Below are positions 32,598-41,961 of a stretch of DNA of 64,000 nt, piece by piece. Under the pieces are notes generated by a model, which saw only the letters and a program-made list of their open reading frames with translations, had not been told where the DNA came from and did not search any database. The DNA comes from UKL13-2 sp031370625. Its GTDB lineage: Bacteria > Pseudomonadota > Gammaproteobacteria > Burkholderiales > Usitatibacteraceae. Numbering within the stretch: the stretch's first letter is position 1; every line of letters begins with the position of its first letter. The position numbers and the translations under genes are program-made. Location: positions 1 through 64,000 of the forward strand of contig JANMQR010000038.1 in the NCBI GenBank assembly GCA_031370625.1, given 5' to 3'.

Positions 32598-33869
32598 ATG
32601 GCCGAAATAACTGCACAACAAACAACTCGCGAAGCACTGGTGGCACGCGATCAAAAGGATCCGCTGCGTCACGCACGCGAACGATTTGAGCTCGCCGACG
32701 ATCTCATCTATCTCGATGGCAACTCACTCGGTGCGCTCCCACGCGCTGCTGCGACGTCCATCGCAGAAGTGACAGCGCAGCAATGGGGCCGCGATCTAAT
32801 TCGTTCGTGGAATAAACACCACTGGCTCAATCTGCCGCAAAAAATAGGCGCGAAAATTGCGCCGTTGATTGGTGCCGATGCAAACGAAGTCATTGTTGCT
32901 GATTCAACCTCGGTAAATCTTTTTAAACTACTCGCGGCAGTGCTGCAATTGCCACGCGTGCGCGATGACGCGAACCGCCGCGTGATCATTTCTGAACGCG
33001 GCAATTTTCCTACCGACCTCTACATCGCGCAGGGATTGAACGCACTGCTCGGAAATCGTTTCACGCTCAGGCTAGTCGACGCCGATGAAATAAAAAATTC
33101 ACTCGACGATACGGTCGCAGTGGCACTGATCACCCACGTCGATTACCGCACCGGGCATGTTCACAACATGGCGGATTTAAACGCGGCAGCGAAGACCGCA
33201 GGCACAAATATAATTTGGGATTTGAGCCACAGCACGGGAGCCCTGCCCGTTTATCTCAATGTTGATCGCGCGGAACTAGCCGTTGGCTGTGGCTACAAAT
33301 ATCTGAACGGCGGACCCGGCGCACCCGCTTATTTGTACGTCGCCAAAAATTTACAGGCCACACTCACCACCCCGCTCGCGGGCTGGTTGGGTCACGCGGC
33401 ACCGTTTGAATTTGCCGCTGAATACGTGCCCGCCGCAGGAATAGACCGCTTTTTATGCGGCACGCATTCGGCCATTGCCATGGCCGCACTGGAATGCGGA
33501 GTGGATACGTTTGAAAATATTTCACTTCACGACATTCGCGAAAAATCGTTGGCGCTCAGCGATTTGTTTTGGCAATTGATGGACGAACACTGCGCGCAAT
33601 TTGGCTTCACCTGCGTCTCGCCGCGTGAGCATGCAAGGCGTGCAAGCCACTTGTCATTTGCGCATCCGAATGGGTATGCGATCATGCAGGCGTTGATTGC
33701 GCGAAATGTTATTGGCGATTTTCGCCAGCCCAATTTATTGCGCTTTGGCTTTACCCCGCTTTACACTCGCTATGTTGATGTTTGGGATGCGGTCGCGACG
33801 ATTCGCGATGTAATGCTCCGAGAGCAGTGGAAGGCCGCAGAATATCAAACGAAAAACGCCGTTACTTGA
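32598..33869 (+). CDS. kynU: Kynureninase
   Basis: The 423-residue fold-type I PLP enzyme cleaves kynurenine to anthranilate and alanine. Visible features are LIYLDGNSLGALP near residue 36, the catalytic lysine Lys234 in VGCGYKYLNGGPGAPAYLYV, and DLSHSTGALP with the cofactor Asp. No kynA or kynB is adjacent. The next gene on the same strand, 97 bases on, is nadA, which makes quinolinate from aspartate, so the two NAD-related routes sit side by side. Confidence 0.93.
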   Translation: MAEITAQQTTREALVARDQKDPLRHARERFELADDLIYLDGNSLGALPRAAATSIAEVTAQQWGRDLIRSWNKHHWLNLPQKIGAKIAPLIGADANEVIVADSTSVNLFKLLAAVLQLPRVRDDANRRVIISERGNFPTDLYIAQGLNALLGNRFTLRLVDADEIKNSLDDTVAVALITHVDYRTGHVHNMADLNAAAKTAGTNIIWDLSHSTGALPVYLNVDRAELAVGCGYKYLNGGPGAPAYLYVAKNLQATLTTPLAGWLGHAAPFEFAAEYVPAAGIDRFLCGTHSAIAMAALECGVDTFENISLHDIREKSLALSDLFWQLMDEHCAQFGFTCVSPREHARRASHLSFAHPNGYAIMQALIARNVIGDFRQPNLLRFGFTPLYTRYVDVWDAVATIRDVMLREQWKAAEYQTKNAVT

Positions 33870-33966
33870 TGGTTACTTGATGTCGAGCGCGAATTTTTGA
33901 TTTGAATTTTGTCTTCGATATGCAATCTATAATTTTTATTGTCCCCCTTGATGGTTAAAGTTACCT

Positions 33967-35103
33967 ATGCCAACCCTTGCCCCAATTCGCATTGAATACG
34001 ATCACCCGCTATTGAACAAAGTGGGTGCCAAAATTTCCACCGATCACGCGTGGGCCAAGGTGCTGTACGAACCTTCACCGATTGAGCGGATTGAGCTCAA
34101 GGCAAAAATAAAGCGTTTGCTGAAAGAGCAAGACGCGGTGTTGGTGGCGCATTATTACGTTCATCCCGATTTGCAAGATCTTGCAGAAGAAACTGGCGGT
34201 TGTGTGTCTGACTCGCTCGAAATGGCGCGTTTTGGTCGCGATCATCCGGCGAAAACAGTGGTGGTATGCGGCGTGCGCTTTATGGGCGAAACCGCAAAAA
34301 TATTGAACCCGGAAAAACGTGTGCTGATGCCCGAATTGGAAGCGGAATGCTCGCTCGATCTCGGCTGCCCGCCGGACGAATTCAATAAATTTTGTGACGA
34401 ACATTCTGATCGCACGGTGGTGGTTTATGCGAACACCAGTGCGGCGGTGAAGGCGCGCGCGGACTGGATGGTCACCTCCAGCATCGGGCTTAAAATCGTG
34501 GAGCATTTGCACGCAGAGGGCAAAAAAATCCTGTGGGCACCGGATCGTCATTTGGGCAATTACATCCAATCGCAAACCGGTGCAGACATGTTGATGTGGC
34601 AAGGCTCATGCATTGTCCACGACGAATTTAAAACGTTCGAGCTGGAAGAATTAAAGAAAAAACATCCGCTCGCAAAAGTGTTGGTTCATCCCGAATCGCC
34701 CGCCAGTGTGGTGCGATTGGCCGATGTGGTCGGCTCGACAACGCAGATTATCAAAGCCGCGCAGACGCTAGATGCGACAGAATTTATTGTTGCCACCGAC
34801 AAGGGTATTTTTCATAAAATGAAGGCGGCCGCACCCGGTAAAATATTTATCGAAGCACCCACATCCGGCAATTCGGCCACATGCAAAAGCTGCGCGCATT
34901 GTCCGTGGATGGCGATGAATGGTTTGGCAAATTTGGCCGAAGTATTGGAAAACGGCAAGAATGAAATCCATGTGGATGCGGAAACCGGACGGCGCGCAAA
35001 ACTATCGATTCAGCGCATGCTGGATTTCGCAAAAAGCGTGAATCTCACCGCTGGCGTGTCGCAATCACCGGGCGCAAATAAACTTGGCATGGGGCCCGCA
35101 TAG
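33967..35103 (+). CDS. nadA: Quinolinate synthase A
   Basis: The 378-residue [4Fe-4S] enzyme condenses iminoaspartate with dihydroxyacetone phosphate to form quinolinate for NAD synthesis. Family motifs include VAHYYVHPDLQDLAE near residue 59, CGVRFMGETAKIL, WAPDRHLGNYI, WQGSCIVHDEF and CKSCAHCPWMAMN, with the cluster cysteines in place. nadB and nadC are not in the window. A small unknown gene follows 50 bases later. Confidence 0.95.
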   Translation: MPTLAPIRIEYDHPLLNKVGAKISTDHAWAKVLYEPSPIERIELKAKIKRLLKEQDAVLVAHYYVHPDLQDLAEETGGCVSDSLEMARFGRDHPAKTVVVCGVRFMGETAKILNPEKRVLMPELEAECSLDLGCPPDEFNKFCDEHSDRTVVVYANTSAAVKARADWMVTSSIGLKIVEHLHAEGKKILWAPDRHLGNYIQSQTGADMLMWQGSCIVHDEFKTFELEELKKKHPLAKVLVHPESPASVVRLADVVGSTTQIIKAAQTLDATEFIVATDKGIFHKMKAAAPGKIFIEAPTSGNSATCKSCAHCPWMAMNGLANLAEVLENGKNEIHVDAETGRRAKLSIQRMLDFAKSVNLTAGVSQSPGANKLGMGPA

Positions 35104-35153
35104 ATTTGTGCCGTGCTGATCGAATGGAATTTTTCATATCTGAATTTTAAGCA

Positions 35154-35678
35154 ATGGCGATGACCGATCCTCTCTCCAATCCAAAAACGCGTCCGTTAAA
35201 CGACGATGAAATTTCTTTGCTGGCTGAATTTTCAAAGGCACTATTGCCCACCCACGGTGCGGCCGCCGTGGGAATCGTTAAAAAAGTAACCGACGAAACC
35301 CGCAACGTGCGCGAAATTGTTCGACGGCTTGCCGACAGTATTGACGATGAAACCAAACGCGGGCTCTTCATTCGCCGCGCGAAGCTGGCGGTGGAAACAC
35401 TTCGCGATAGAAAGCTGTCAGCAACACAGGAACTCGCAAGAAAAGCGGAACGTCGCCGCAGCGAACTCACTGCGGAACAAATGGCGTGCGCGGAAGATGC
35501 ACTGTCGTCCACGTTCGGCCCGAAAGCGTCTATTTTGGTTGCGCGTTATGCATCATCAACAGATACCTCACGCGATTTCTTTGAGCAGCTATCGACCCAT
35601 TTAACGTCGCTGAAAGATCGTGCCGCACTGTTTAAAGCGGCACGAAAGTTATCGCAGGGCAAGCGCGCAGAGAAATAA
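35154..35678 (+). CDS. Hypothetical protein downstream of nadA
   Basis: The 174-residue soluble protein is charged and largely helical, with no signal or membrane segment. It opens LNDDEISLLAEFSKALLPTHG and contains a long basic helix (about 75-110, AKLAVETLRDRKLSATQEL and on) that may form a coiled coil. The C-terminal part resembles small helical domains attached to some proteobacterial Ser/Thr protein kinases, but I cannot name the family. ATG codons at 35154 and 35160 are both possible starts. Convergent with the permease gene. Confidence 0.65.
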   Translation: MAMTDPLSNPKTRPLNDDEISLLAEFSKALLPTHGAAAVGIVKKVTDETRNVREIVRRLADSIDDETKRGLFIRRAKLAVETLRDRKLSATQELARKAERRRSELTAEQMACAEDALSSTFGPKASILVARYASSTDTSRDFFEQLSTHLTSLKDRAALFKAARKLSQGKRAEK

Positions 35679-35722
35679 TTTGAGGCAGTCGCCTTCGCTT
35701 CAGCCGCCTGAGTTTTGATACC

Positions 35723-36904
35723 TCATTTTTGATACAAATCGCTCGCTTGATAATTGCGCTGGACGTGGCGCAGCCCGACCAAAATCGCGGCGCTTGCAGG
35801 CAAGGCCAGCAGCAAACCGAAAAATCCAAACACTTGCCCGAACGCCAACAACGCAAAAATAACCGCGACCGGATGCAAGCCAATCCGATCGCCCACCAGC
35901 CACGGCGTGACCACAAATCCTTCCAGTAACTGCCCCACCGCAAACACCACCCACACCATCGCCACACCGGTAATGGAGGGAAATTGCATCACCGCTGCGA
36001 CCGTGCCCAATACCAAACCGCTGCCGCTGCCAAGATAAGGCACGAACACGAGAATGCCGGTAACAATGCCTACCGGCAGCGCGAATTTCAGGCCAACCAG
36101 CCAGAGCGCGGCGACATAAAAAACCGCCATCAGCAGCATCACGCTCAGCTGCCCGCGCAGAAATTCCGAGAGCACTGCATCGATTTCGCGCGCGAGCGTT
36201 GTCACGGTATCGTGAAACCGTCGCGGCACCATTGAATCGACACTTTCGACGATATTGTCCCAATCGCGCAGCACATAAAACAACACCACCGGCAGCAACG
36301 CAAGATTAACCACGAAGCCGACCACCGCCAGGCCGCCTACGCCAACTGACGCAAACACGCGCTTGGCAATGCCACCAGCATCTTGCAAGTTGTCAGTGAC
36401 AAATTGGCGAAATGCAGTTGGGTCCAGCGTGAACGAGGTGCCCAGCTTTTGATTTATCCAGGGCAATCCGGTGGTTTTGATTTGCTCAATAAATGCGGGG
36501 AATTGCTCAACCAACTGCGCGATTTCAGTCGAGAACAACGGCACAACGATCACAATCAGTAACACCACACCGAAAATCAGTGCAAGCACGGCTAACACTG
36601 TGCCGATTGAGCGCGGGATCCCTCGCGCCTGTAGTTTGTCGACAACTGGATCAAAAATATAAGCCAAAATGCCCGCCGCTAAAAACGGCGCAAGGATCGG
36701 CGACAACGCCCACAGAATCAACGCAAAGATCAGCAGCGCGGCCAGCAAAGTGACCAAATGCAGATCGAGCCACGCCAGCGGCCGCGAGTGTGCGCGTGCG
36801 TGCATACGCGTTAGCCAGCGTGGGCGGGATGGATGCGGGGAGGTATGAAGCAAAGAACGTTTCGGATTAGGCGTCATTTCCAGTAAAATTTGGTTTTGTT
36901 GCAT
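35723..36904 (-). CDS. AI-2E family transporter (PerM-like permease)
   Basis: The 393-residue inner-membrane protein has seven to eight predicted helices. It begins with a hydrophobic hairpin (about 48-90), then a large soluble loop, and a conserved C-terminal block LKFALPVGIVTGILVFVPYLG, EGFVVTPWLVGDRIGLHP and FGFFGLLLALPASA. Members export signalling molecules or ions; the true substrate is usually unknown. A second ATG at residue 11 is possible. It is divergent from purM, a pairing kept across betaproteobacteria. Confidence 0.9.
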   Translation of the reverse strand: MQQNQILLEMTPNPKRSLLHTSPHPSRPRWLTRMHARAHSRPLAWLDLHLVTLLAALLIFALILWALSPILAPFLAAGILAYIFDPVVDKLQARGIPRSIGTVLAVLALIFGVVLLIVIVVPLFSTEIAQLVEQFPAFIEQIKTTGLPWINQKLGTSFTLDPTAFRQFVTDNLQDAGGIAKRVFASVGVGGLAVVGFVVNLALLPVVLFYVLRDWDNIVESVDSMVPRRFHDTVTTLAREIDAVLSEFLRGQLSVMLLMAVFYVAALWLVGLKFALPVGIVTGILVFVPYLGSGSGLVLGTVAAVMQFPSITGVAMVWVVFAVGQLLEGFVVTPWLVGDRIGLHPVAVIFALLAFGQVFGFFGLLLALPASAAILVGLRHVQRNYQASDLYQK

Positions 36905-36978
36905 TCATCCTAACCGAAATTCAGCTCTAGTTTGATAAAAAATCAGCGGAATTTTCGAGTTCTTTTTAGCGTGCCCTC

Positions 36979-38028
36979 ATGACCTCTGGTGTAACTAATT
37001 CACTTTCCCCCTTGACCTATAAAGACGCAGGCGTTGACATCGACGCAGGCGATCAGCTGGTCGAGAACATCAAGCCCTTTGCCAAACGCACCATGCGTCC
37101 CGAGGTGCTGGGCGGTATTGGCGGATTCGGCGCGCTGGTGGAAGTATCGAAAAAATATAAGAATCCGGTGATGGTATCGGGCACGGATGGCGTCGGCACC
37201 AAACTGAAATTGGCGTTTCATCTGAACAAGCACGACACCGTCGGCCAAGATTTGGTGGCGATGAGCGTGAACGATATTTTGGTGCAGGGCGCTGAGCCGA
37301 TTTTCTTTCTGGATTATTTTGCGTGCGGCAAACTCGATGTGCCGGTCGCGACCGATGTGGTCAAAGGAATCGCGCACGGCTGCGAGCTCGCAGGATGCGC
37401 GCTGATCGGTGGCGAAACCGCCGAGATGCCATCGATGTATCCCGCAGGCGAATATGATTTGGCGGGTTTCGCAGTAGGATTGGTCGAGCGTGAAAATATC
37501 ATCACGGGTTTGACCATGACGCCGGGGGACACGGTGCTTGGCCTTAAATCAAGCGGTGCGCACTCGAATGGCTACTCGCTGGTGCGCAAAATTATTGAGC
37601 GTTCTGGCGTAGATTTAAATGCGCCCGAAAATGCGCAATTGGCGCTTGATCTCATTGCCCCCACCCGCATTTACGTGAAGCCGCTGTTGGCGCTCATGCA
37701 GGCTTTGCCGGTGAAAGCGATGGCGCATATCACTGGCGGCGGTTTGACGGAAAATATCCCGAGAATGTTTCCGCCCACCGTCAAGGCGATCATCAATCGT
37801 AAATCATGGGTCGCACCGAGCGTGTTTGCATGGCTGCAACATCATGGCAACGTGGATGATGCCGAAATGGCGCGCACGTTTAATTGCGGCATTGGCATGG
37901 TGGTTATTGTCGCCAAAGAAGATGCTGCGCGCGCGTCAACATTACTCGCCGATGCTGGTGAATCGGTGTTTACGATTGGCGAAATTCATGCGCGCGCCGA
38001 GGGTGAAAAACAGGCGATTGTGGTTTGA
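36979..38028 (+). CDS. purM: Phosphoribosylformylglycinamidine cyclo-ligase (AIR synthetase)
   Basis: The 349-residue enzyme carries out the fifth step of purine synthesis. Visible motifs are YKDAGVDIDAGDQLVE near residue 14, VSGTDGVGTKLK near 64, MSVNDILVQGAEPIFFLDYFA near 95, GGETAEMP near 140 and HITGGGLTENIPR near 253. Together with purN, 301 bases downstream, it supplies two purine-pathway steps. Start ATG at 36979 follows the family start. Confidence 0.96.
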   Translation: MTSGVTNSLSPLTYKDAGVDIDAGDQLVENIKPFAKRTMRPEVLGGIGGFGALVEVSKKYKNPVMVSGTDGVGTKLKLAFHLNKHDTVGQDLVAMSVNDILVQGAEPIFFLDYFACGKLDVPVATDVVKGIAHGCELAGCALIGGETAEMPSMYPAGEYDLAGFAVGLVERENIITGLTMTPGDTVLGLKSSGAHSNGYSLVRKIIERSGVDLNAPENAQLALDLIAPTRIYVKPLLALMQALPVKAMAHITGGGLTENIPRMFPPTVKAIINRKSWVAPSVFAWLQHHGNVDDAEMARTFNCGIGMVVIVAKEDAARASTLLADAGESVFTIGEIHARAEGEKQAIVV

Positions 38029-38048
38029 ATTTCAAACGGAGACTCGGG

Positions 38049-38085
38049 CTCTGGCGCGGCTCTCGGAACAATTTCGCGCCAAACG
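38049..38085 (+). repeat. Dispersed intergenic palindrome family, short copy C
   Basis: CTCTGGCGCGGCTCTCGGA and TTCGCGCCA form a partial copy close to the one at 60832. It lies just after purM, in the 301-base gap before purN, which also holds copy D. Confidence 0.4.
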
Positions 38086-38223
38086 CGTTGCTGATATTGG
38101 ACTTTTGGCTGAATCTTGGTTTGGGGAAAATACGCTTCGCATTTCACAACACGCGGTAATCCTGCGTTTTGCGAGTAAAGTTACGAGTGTCATATCATAT
38201 TTAACGTTTCTTCATCGTAAACT

Positions 38224-38279
38224 CTAGCAACAGAGCGGCTAGACAGCCATAAATGCTCTAGAACGCGCGCCAGTGCTAG
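38224..38279 (-). repeat. Dispersed intergenic palindrome family, copy D
   Basis: On the minus strand it reads CTAGCACTGGCGCGCG, then AGAGCATTTATGGCT and a terminal TTGCTAG. It is one of the best-preserved copies, with both CTAG ends present. Confidence 0.65.
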
Positions 38280-38329
38280 GTGTAGCGTTATTTTTGGACA
38301 CATTAATAACTTACTATCCTTCCCAAACC

Positions 38330-38977
38330 ATGAAATCAATTGTCATTCTAATTTCAGGCCGTGGCAGCAATATGGAAGCTATTTTGGGCTCCGCACTTCC
38401 GTTGGAGGTTCGCGCAGTCATTTCCAATCGGCCCGACGCAAAGGGGCTCAAAACCGCCGCCAAGCTGGGCGTGCGTGCGATTGCGATGGATCACACAGCG
38501 TATGCGTCTCGCGAAGCGTTTGACGAGGCGCTGGCAAAACAGATCGACGAATTGAAGCCCGATTACATTGTGTTGGCGGGGTTCATGCGCATCCTGTCGG
38601 AGCCATTTATCAAGCGATTCGCAAAACGCATCATCAATATTCATCCCTCGCTGCTGCCGGCGTTTCCGGGCCTGCACACACACAAAGCCGCGATCGATGC
38701 AGGCGTAAAGATTCATGGCGCGACTGTACATTTCGTTACGCCGAAATTGGATTACGGCCCCATTATTTCGCAGGCGGCGGTGCGCGTTACACCCGACGAT
38801 ACCGAAGATTCGCTGGCTGCACGTGTGCTCGCGGCGGAGCATCAACTTTATCCCCAGGTGTTACGCTGGTTGGCCGAAGGACGGGTTGATTTAAAGCCAT
38901 CAGGTGTCGTCCAGATTACCGGCTTGAACGTTCGTTCAGAGCGGCGAGCACAATTGCTTTTGGTGCCCATGGAATAG
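38330..38977 (+). CDS. purN: Phosphoribosylglycinamide formyltransferase
   Basis: From the ATG at 38330 the protein has 215 residues. It has the start IVILISGRGSNMEAIL, LAGFMRIL, the catalytic INIHPSLLPAFPGLHTH (Asn and His) and LDYGPIISQ with the conserved Asp. It transfers formyl from 10-formyl-tetrahydrofolate to glycinamide ribonucleotide. The order purN then a DUF3108 gene is usual in betaproteobacteria. Confidence 0.95.
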   Translation: MKSIVILISGRGSNMEAILGSALPLEVRAVISNRPDAKGLKTAAKLGVRAIAMDHTAYASREAFDEALAKQIDELKPDYIVLAGFMRILSEPFIKRFAKRIINIHPSLLPAFPGLHTHKAAIDAGVKIHGATVHFVTPKLDYGPIISQAAVRVTPDDTEDSLAARVLAAEHQLYPQVLRWLAEGRVDLKPSGVVQITGLNVRSERRAQLLLVPME

Positions 38978-39050
38978 CACGACGACATGATTTGCAGAGA
39001 TGTCGGCTGCCGCAAAGTACCGAACATTCTGAATAACATGAGCCGACACA

Positions 39051-40259
39051 GTGAGCCTTCGCACCCGTATTCCAAATCAATTTTTTGCACGCGCGCCTCT
39101 ACATAAACGCGTATTGTATGGCGCGCTGCTTGCGTCGGCAGCCGCGCATGCGCTGGTGTATTGGGCGACACCTCATTTCATTGGCGTCTGGAATGCGCCA
39201 ACACCGGCACGTTTTGATGCGGTGATTGTGGCGAACGTTGATGAGCCACCGAAAGCCCCGCCCATTCTTGATGCATCGCCAGCGCCAGCCGCTGCTCCCG
39301 CCAAACTTTCCAAACCAGGTGCTCCGCGTACAAAAACAACAATTCGTCGCACGCCGCCGGTAATCGCGATTGCGCCGCAAGTTGATGATTCCGGCGTGAG
39401 TCGCTCTGGCGGCGAAATAGATGCGCTTAAACATCCGGAATTGTTCGCTGAGGCCTATGCATCCGCAGGGCAAGCCGAGCCGACACCTGAACCCGCCAAG
39501 TCTGCCCCCGATCCTGAACCGACCATCGTCGCGACTGCGGCGAGCACTTCACGCACTGACGCCACACCGGATTCCATCGAATTAAAATTCCCGTCCGGTA
39601 TCAACATCGATTACAAAATGACCTCCAGCGTTGCCAATGGAATTGCCAATTTGGTATGGAAGCGAAGCGGCTCCGATTACGAGATCGACACGAGTATTCA
39701 AGCAACGGGGTTTTTTACCAGTATGTTTGTCGGTGTGTTTCGCCAGACCAGTCGCGGCGAAGTTACCAGCGATGGCGTGCGTCCAAATTTCTTTTCGCTG
39801 CAACGCGGCGATGCCGGTGCTGACACGGCCGAATTTAATCGCGCAGCGAAAGAATTAAAAATTATCAAACATGGTGAAACGCATTTATCGCCGCTGCCAG
39901 AACGCATACAGGATATGCAAAGCTTTCTTTTTCAGATGGCGCACGATGCGGCGCAGCTAAAGCCGAATCAAAATACGATTGAGGTGCAAGTGACGAACGC
40001 GCGAAAGGTGTACCAATATAAATTCAAGCGCATTGGTGAGGAAGTTGTACAAACGCGCTTAGGCGCAATACCGGCGATCCACCTTAAAAGCGAAGCAGCG
40101 GACCCAGAAGATGTTTATGAAGTCTGGCTGTCGCCCGAGCATTTCTACATGCCGATCAAGCTCAAATTCTTCATGGGACGCTTTCCGATCGAGCAGGTGG
40201 CGAGCAGCATCAGGGTGATTGAACCGAATGCGAGCAACGTGCCGAGCGCGCGCAAATAG
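39051..40259 (+). CDS. DUF3108 domain protein
   Basis: A GTG start at 39051 gives 402 residues. A basic N-terminus and one hydrophobic segment (about 22-45) anchor or export the protein. A Pro/Ala-rich linker follows (about 60-165), then the DUF3108 domain (about 175-395) with INIDYKMTSSVANGIANLVW and DVYEVWLSPEHFYMPIKLKF. The layout resembles a TonB-like linker with an envelope beta-rich domain. Function unknown; location predicted periplasmic. Confidence 0.82.
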   Translation: MSLRTRIPNQFFARAPLHKRVLYGALLASAAAHALVYWATPHFIGVWNAPTPARFDAVIVANVDEPPKAPPILDASPAPAAAPAKLSKPGAPRTKTTIRRTPPVIAIAPQVDDSGVSRSGGEIDALKHPELFAEAYASAGQAEPTPEPAKSAPDPEPTIVATAASTSRTDATPDSIELKFPSGINIDYKMTSSVANGIANLVWKRSGSDYEIDTSIQATGFFTSMFVGVFRQTSRGEVTSDGVRPNFFSLQRGDAGADTAEFNRAAKELKIIKHGETHLSPLPERIQDMQSFLFQMAHDAAQLKPNQNTIEVQVTNARKVYQYKFKRIGEEVVQTRLGAIPAIHLKSEAADPEDVYEVWLSPEHFYMPIKLKFFMGRFPIEQVASSIRVIEPNASNVPSARK

Positions 40260-40404
40260 ACATAAAATGTAGATAAATTCGCACTCATATTGCGTAAGTA
40301 TTTAATTTTAATTGCCGCTTTCAGGGCATTGTTCGGGCGGTCGCGACCAACGATTCGCAGCTAAATTTCCCAAGAGGGGGCCCAATAAGCGATAATAGTC
40401 AGTT

Positions 40405-41961
40405 ATGCCAATAACTCACGCACTTTTTAACGCCCTAGTCGAGGCGCTCACGCTGGTCTTGCCACTGGTTTCCCCCGCAGACATGAGCTTGAAGCTGTTC
40501 TTTCGCGATCGCCCCAAGCTGGGCCATCGTGATCGTGGCTTTATTGCTGAAACCGTGTTCGCCGTGCTACGCCACCGCCGCCTGATCGCCTATTTCTCGC
40601 CCAAAGCCAATCCACGGGCCATGGCGTTGTTGGCGATGACACGCTTTCAAAAAGTCAGTATTGGCGATTTGAATACCGTACTCAAACGCGATGAAGCGGT
40701 GTGGCTGCAAGACTTGAAGGGCAAGAACCCAACGAATTTGCCACTTGGTGTTGAAGCCGAGTTGCCAGATTGGGTGTTGAGCCGATTGAGCAAATTCATG
40801 TCGGACGCCGAGATCATCAAACTCGGCCAGTCGATGATGAAGCCTGCGCCGCTCGACCTGCGAGTGAATTCATTGAAAGCCAAACGCGACGCCGTGCTCA
40901 AACGTTTTGAGCAAGAAGGCATCGCGTGCGCGCCGACGCCTTATTCGCCGATGGGAATTCGTCTGGCAGACAAAATTTCACTCGCCAAGCACCCTGCTTT
41001 CCTTGAAGGATTTGTCGAAGTTCAGGACGAAGGCAGCCAATTGTTGGGCTTGCTGCTGGATGCAAAACGCGGCGAAATGGTCGCAGATTTTTGCGCGGGT
41101 GCGGGCGGCAAATCACTGCTGATTGGTGCATCAATGGCGTCCACAGGTCGTCTTTATGCATTCGATGTATCGGAGAAACGTCTCGCCAATTTAGGCCCGC
41201 GTTTGAAGCGTTCGGGCTTATCAAACGTGCAAGCAATTCGCATCGTCAGCGAAAACGACACCAAGATTAAACGCTTGGCGGGCAAGATGGATCGCGTGTT
41301 GGTGGATGCGCCTTGCACGGGCTTGGGAACCTTGCGTCGCAATCCTGATCTGAAATATCGTCAATCCGAAGCGGGATTGGCCGAACTCAATATTAAACAG
41401 GCTTCCATTCTGAACGCTGCGGCAAAATTAGTTACTACTGGCGGGCATCTTGTATATGCGACATGCAGCCTGCTGCGTGAAGAAAACGAGATGATTGTGG
41501 AAGCGTTTTTGGATACGCATGCTGACTTCACGATTTTGTCCGCCGATGAAGTTTTCAAGCGGCAAAAAATTGAATTGACGGGTATGGATCCTTATCTTCG
41601 CCTGTCGCCGCAAAAGCATGGCACCGATGGTTTCTTCGCGGCCGTATTGGTGCGGTCCGGCTCGACCAAAGCGGCCACGAAAAATGGTGCGAAGCCCGCA
41701 ACGGCAAAAGCTGAAACTGACGACGCGGCGGACCAAGCCGCGCTCAAAACAAAGCGCACACAGCTGTCCATTGCCAAATCAAAATCCAAAACCGTCGCCA
41801 AAACAGGTAAAGCTGAGACCGCGACCGCGAAGACCCGCAAAGCGAATACAAAATCGATAAGCAAGCCGGTTGTGAAGCCAAAAACGGCCGCTAAAACCAC
41901 TTCCTCAATTACGACGCCCAAGAAAAAAATAACAACCGCGCGCAAATCCACCGGCAAATGA
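40405..41961 (+). CDS. rsmB: RsmB/NOP-family RNA cytosine-C5 methyltransferase with Lys/Ala-rich tail
   Basis: The 518-residue protein has an NusB-like helical N-terminal domain (about 1-120) and a SAM-binding domain with VADFCAGAGGKSLLI. Cys304 in VDAPCTGLGTLRRNPD and Cys354 in YATCSLLREENE are the cysteines of m5C methyltransferases. It most likely methylates 16S rRNA. After about residue 418 there is a tail of about 100 residues rich in Lys, Ala and Thr, like histone H1 or bacterial AlgP/Hc1 proteins, which is unusual for RsmB. The rsmB symbol is by family; another m5C target is possible. It overlaps the MscS gene (ATGA). Confidence 0.82.
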   Translation: MPITHALFNALVEALTLVLPLVSPADMSLKLFFRDRPKLGHRDRGFIAETVFAVLRHRRLIAYFSPKANPRAMALLAMTRFQKVSIGDLNTVLKRDEAVWLQDLKGKNPTNLPLGVEAELPDWVLSRLSKFMSDAEIIKLGQSMMKPAPLDLRVNSLKAKRDAVLKRFEQEGIACAPTPYSPMGIRLADKISLAKHPAFLEGFVEVQDEGSQLLGLLLDAKRGEMVADFCAGAGGKSLLIGASMASTGRLYAFDVSEKRLANLGPRLKRSGLSNVQAIRIVSENDTKIKRLAGKMDRVLVDAPCTGLGTLRRNPDLKYRQSEAGLAELNIKQASILNAAAKLVTTGGHLVYATCSLLREENEMIVEAFLDTHADFTILSADEVFKRQKIELTGMDPYLRLSPQKHGTDGFFAAVLVRSGSTKAATKNGAKPATAKAETDDAADQAALKTKRTQLSIAKSKSKTVAKTGKAETATAKTRKANTKSISKPVVKPKTAAKTTSSITTPKKKITTARKSTGK

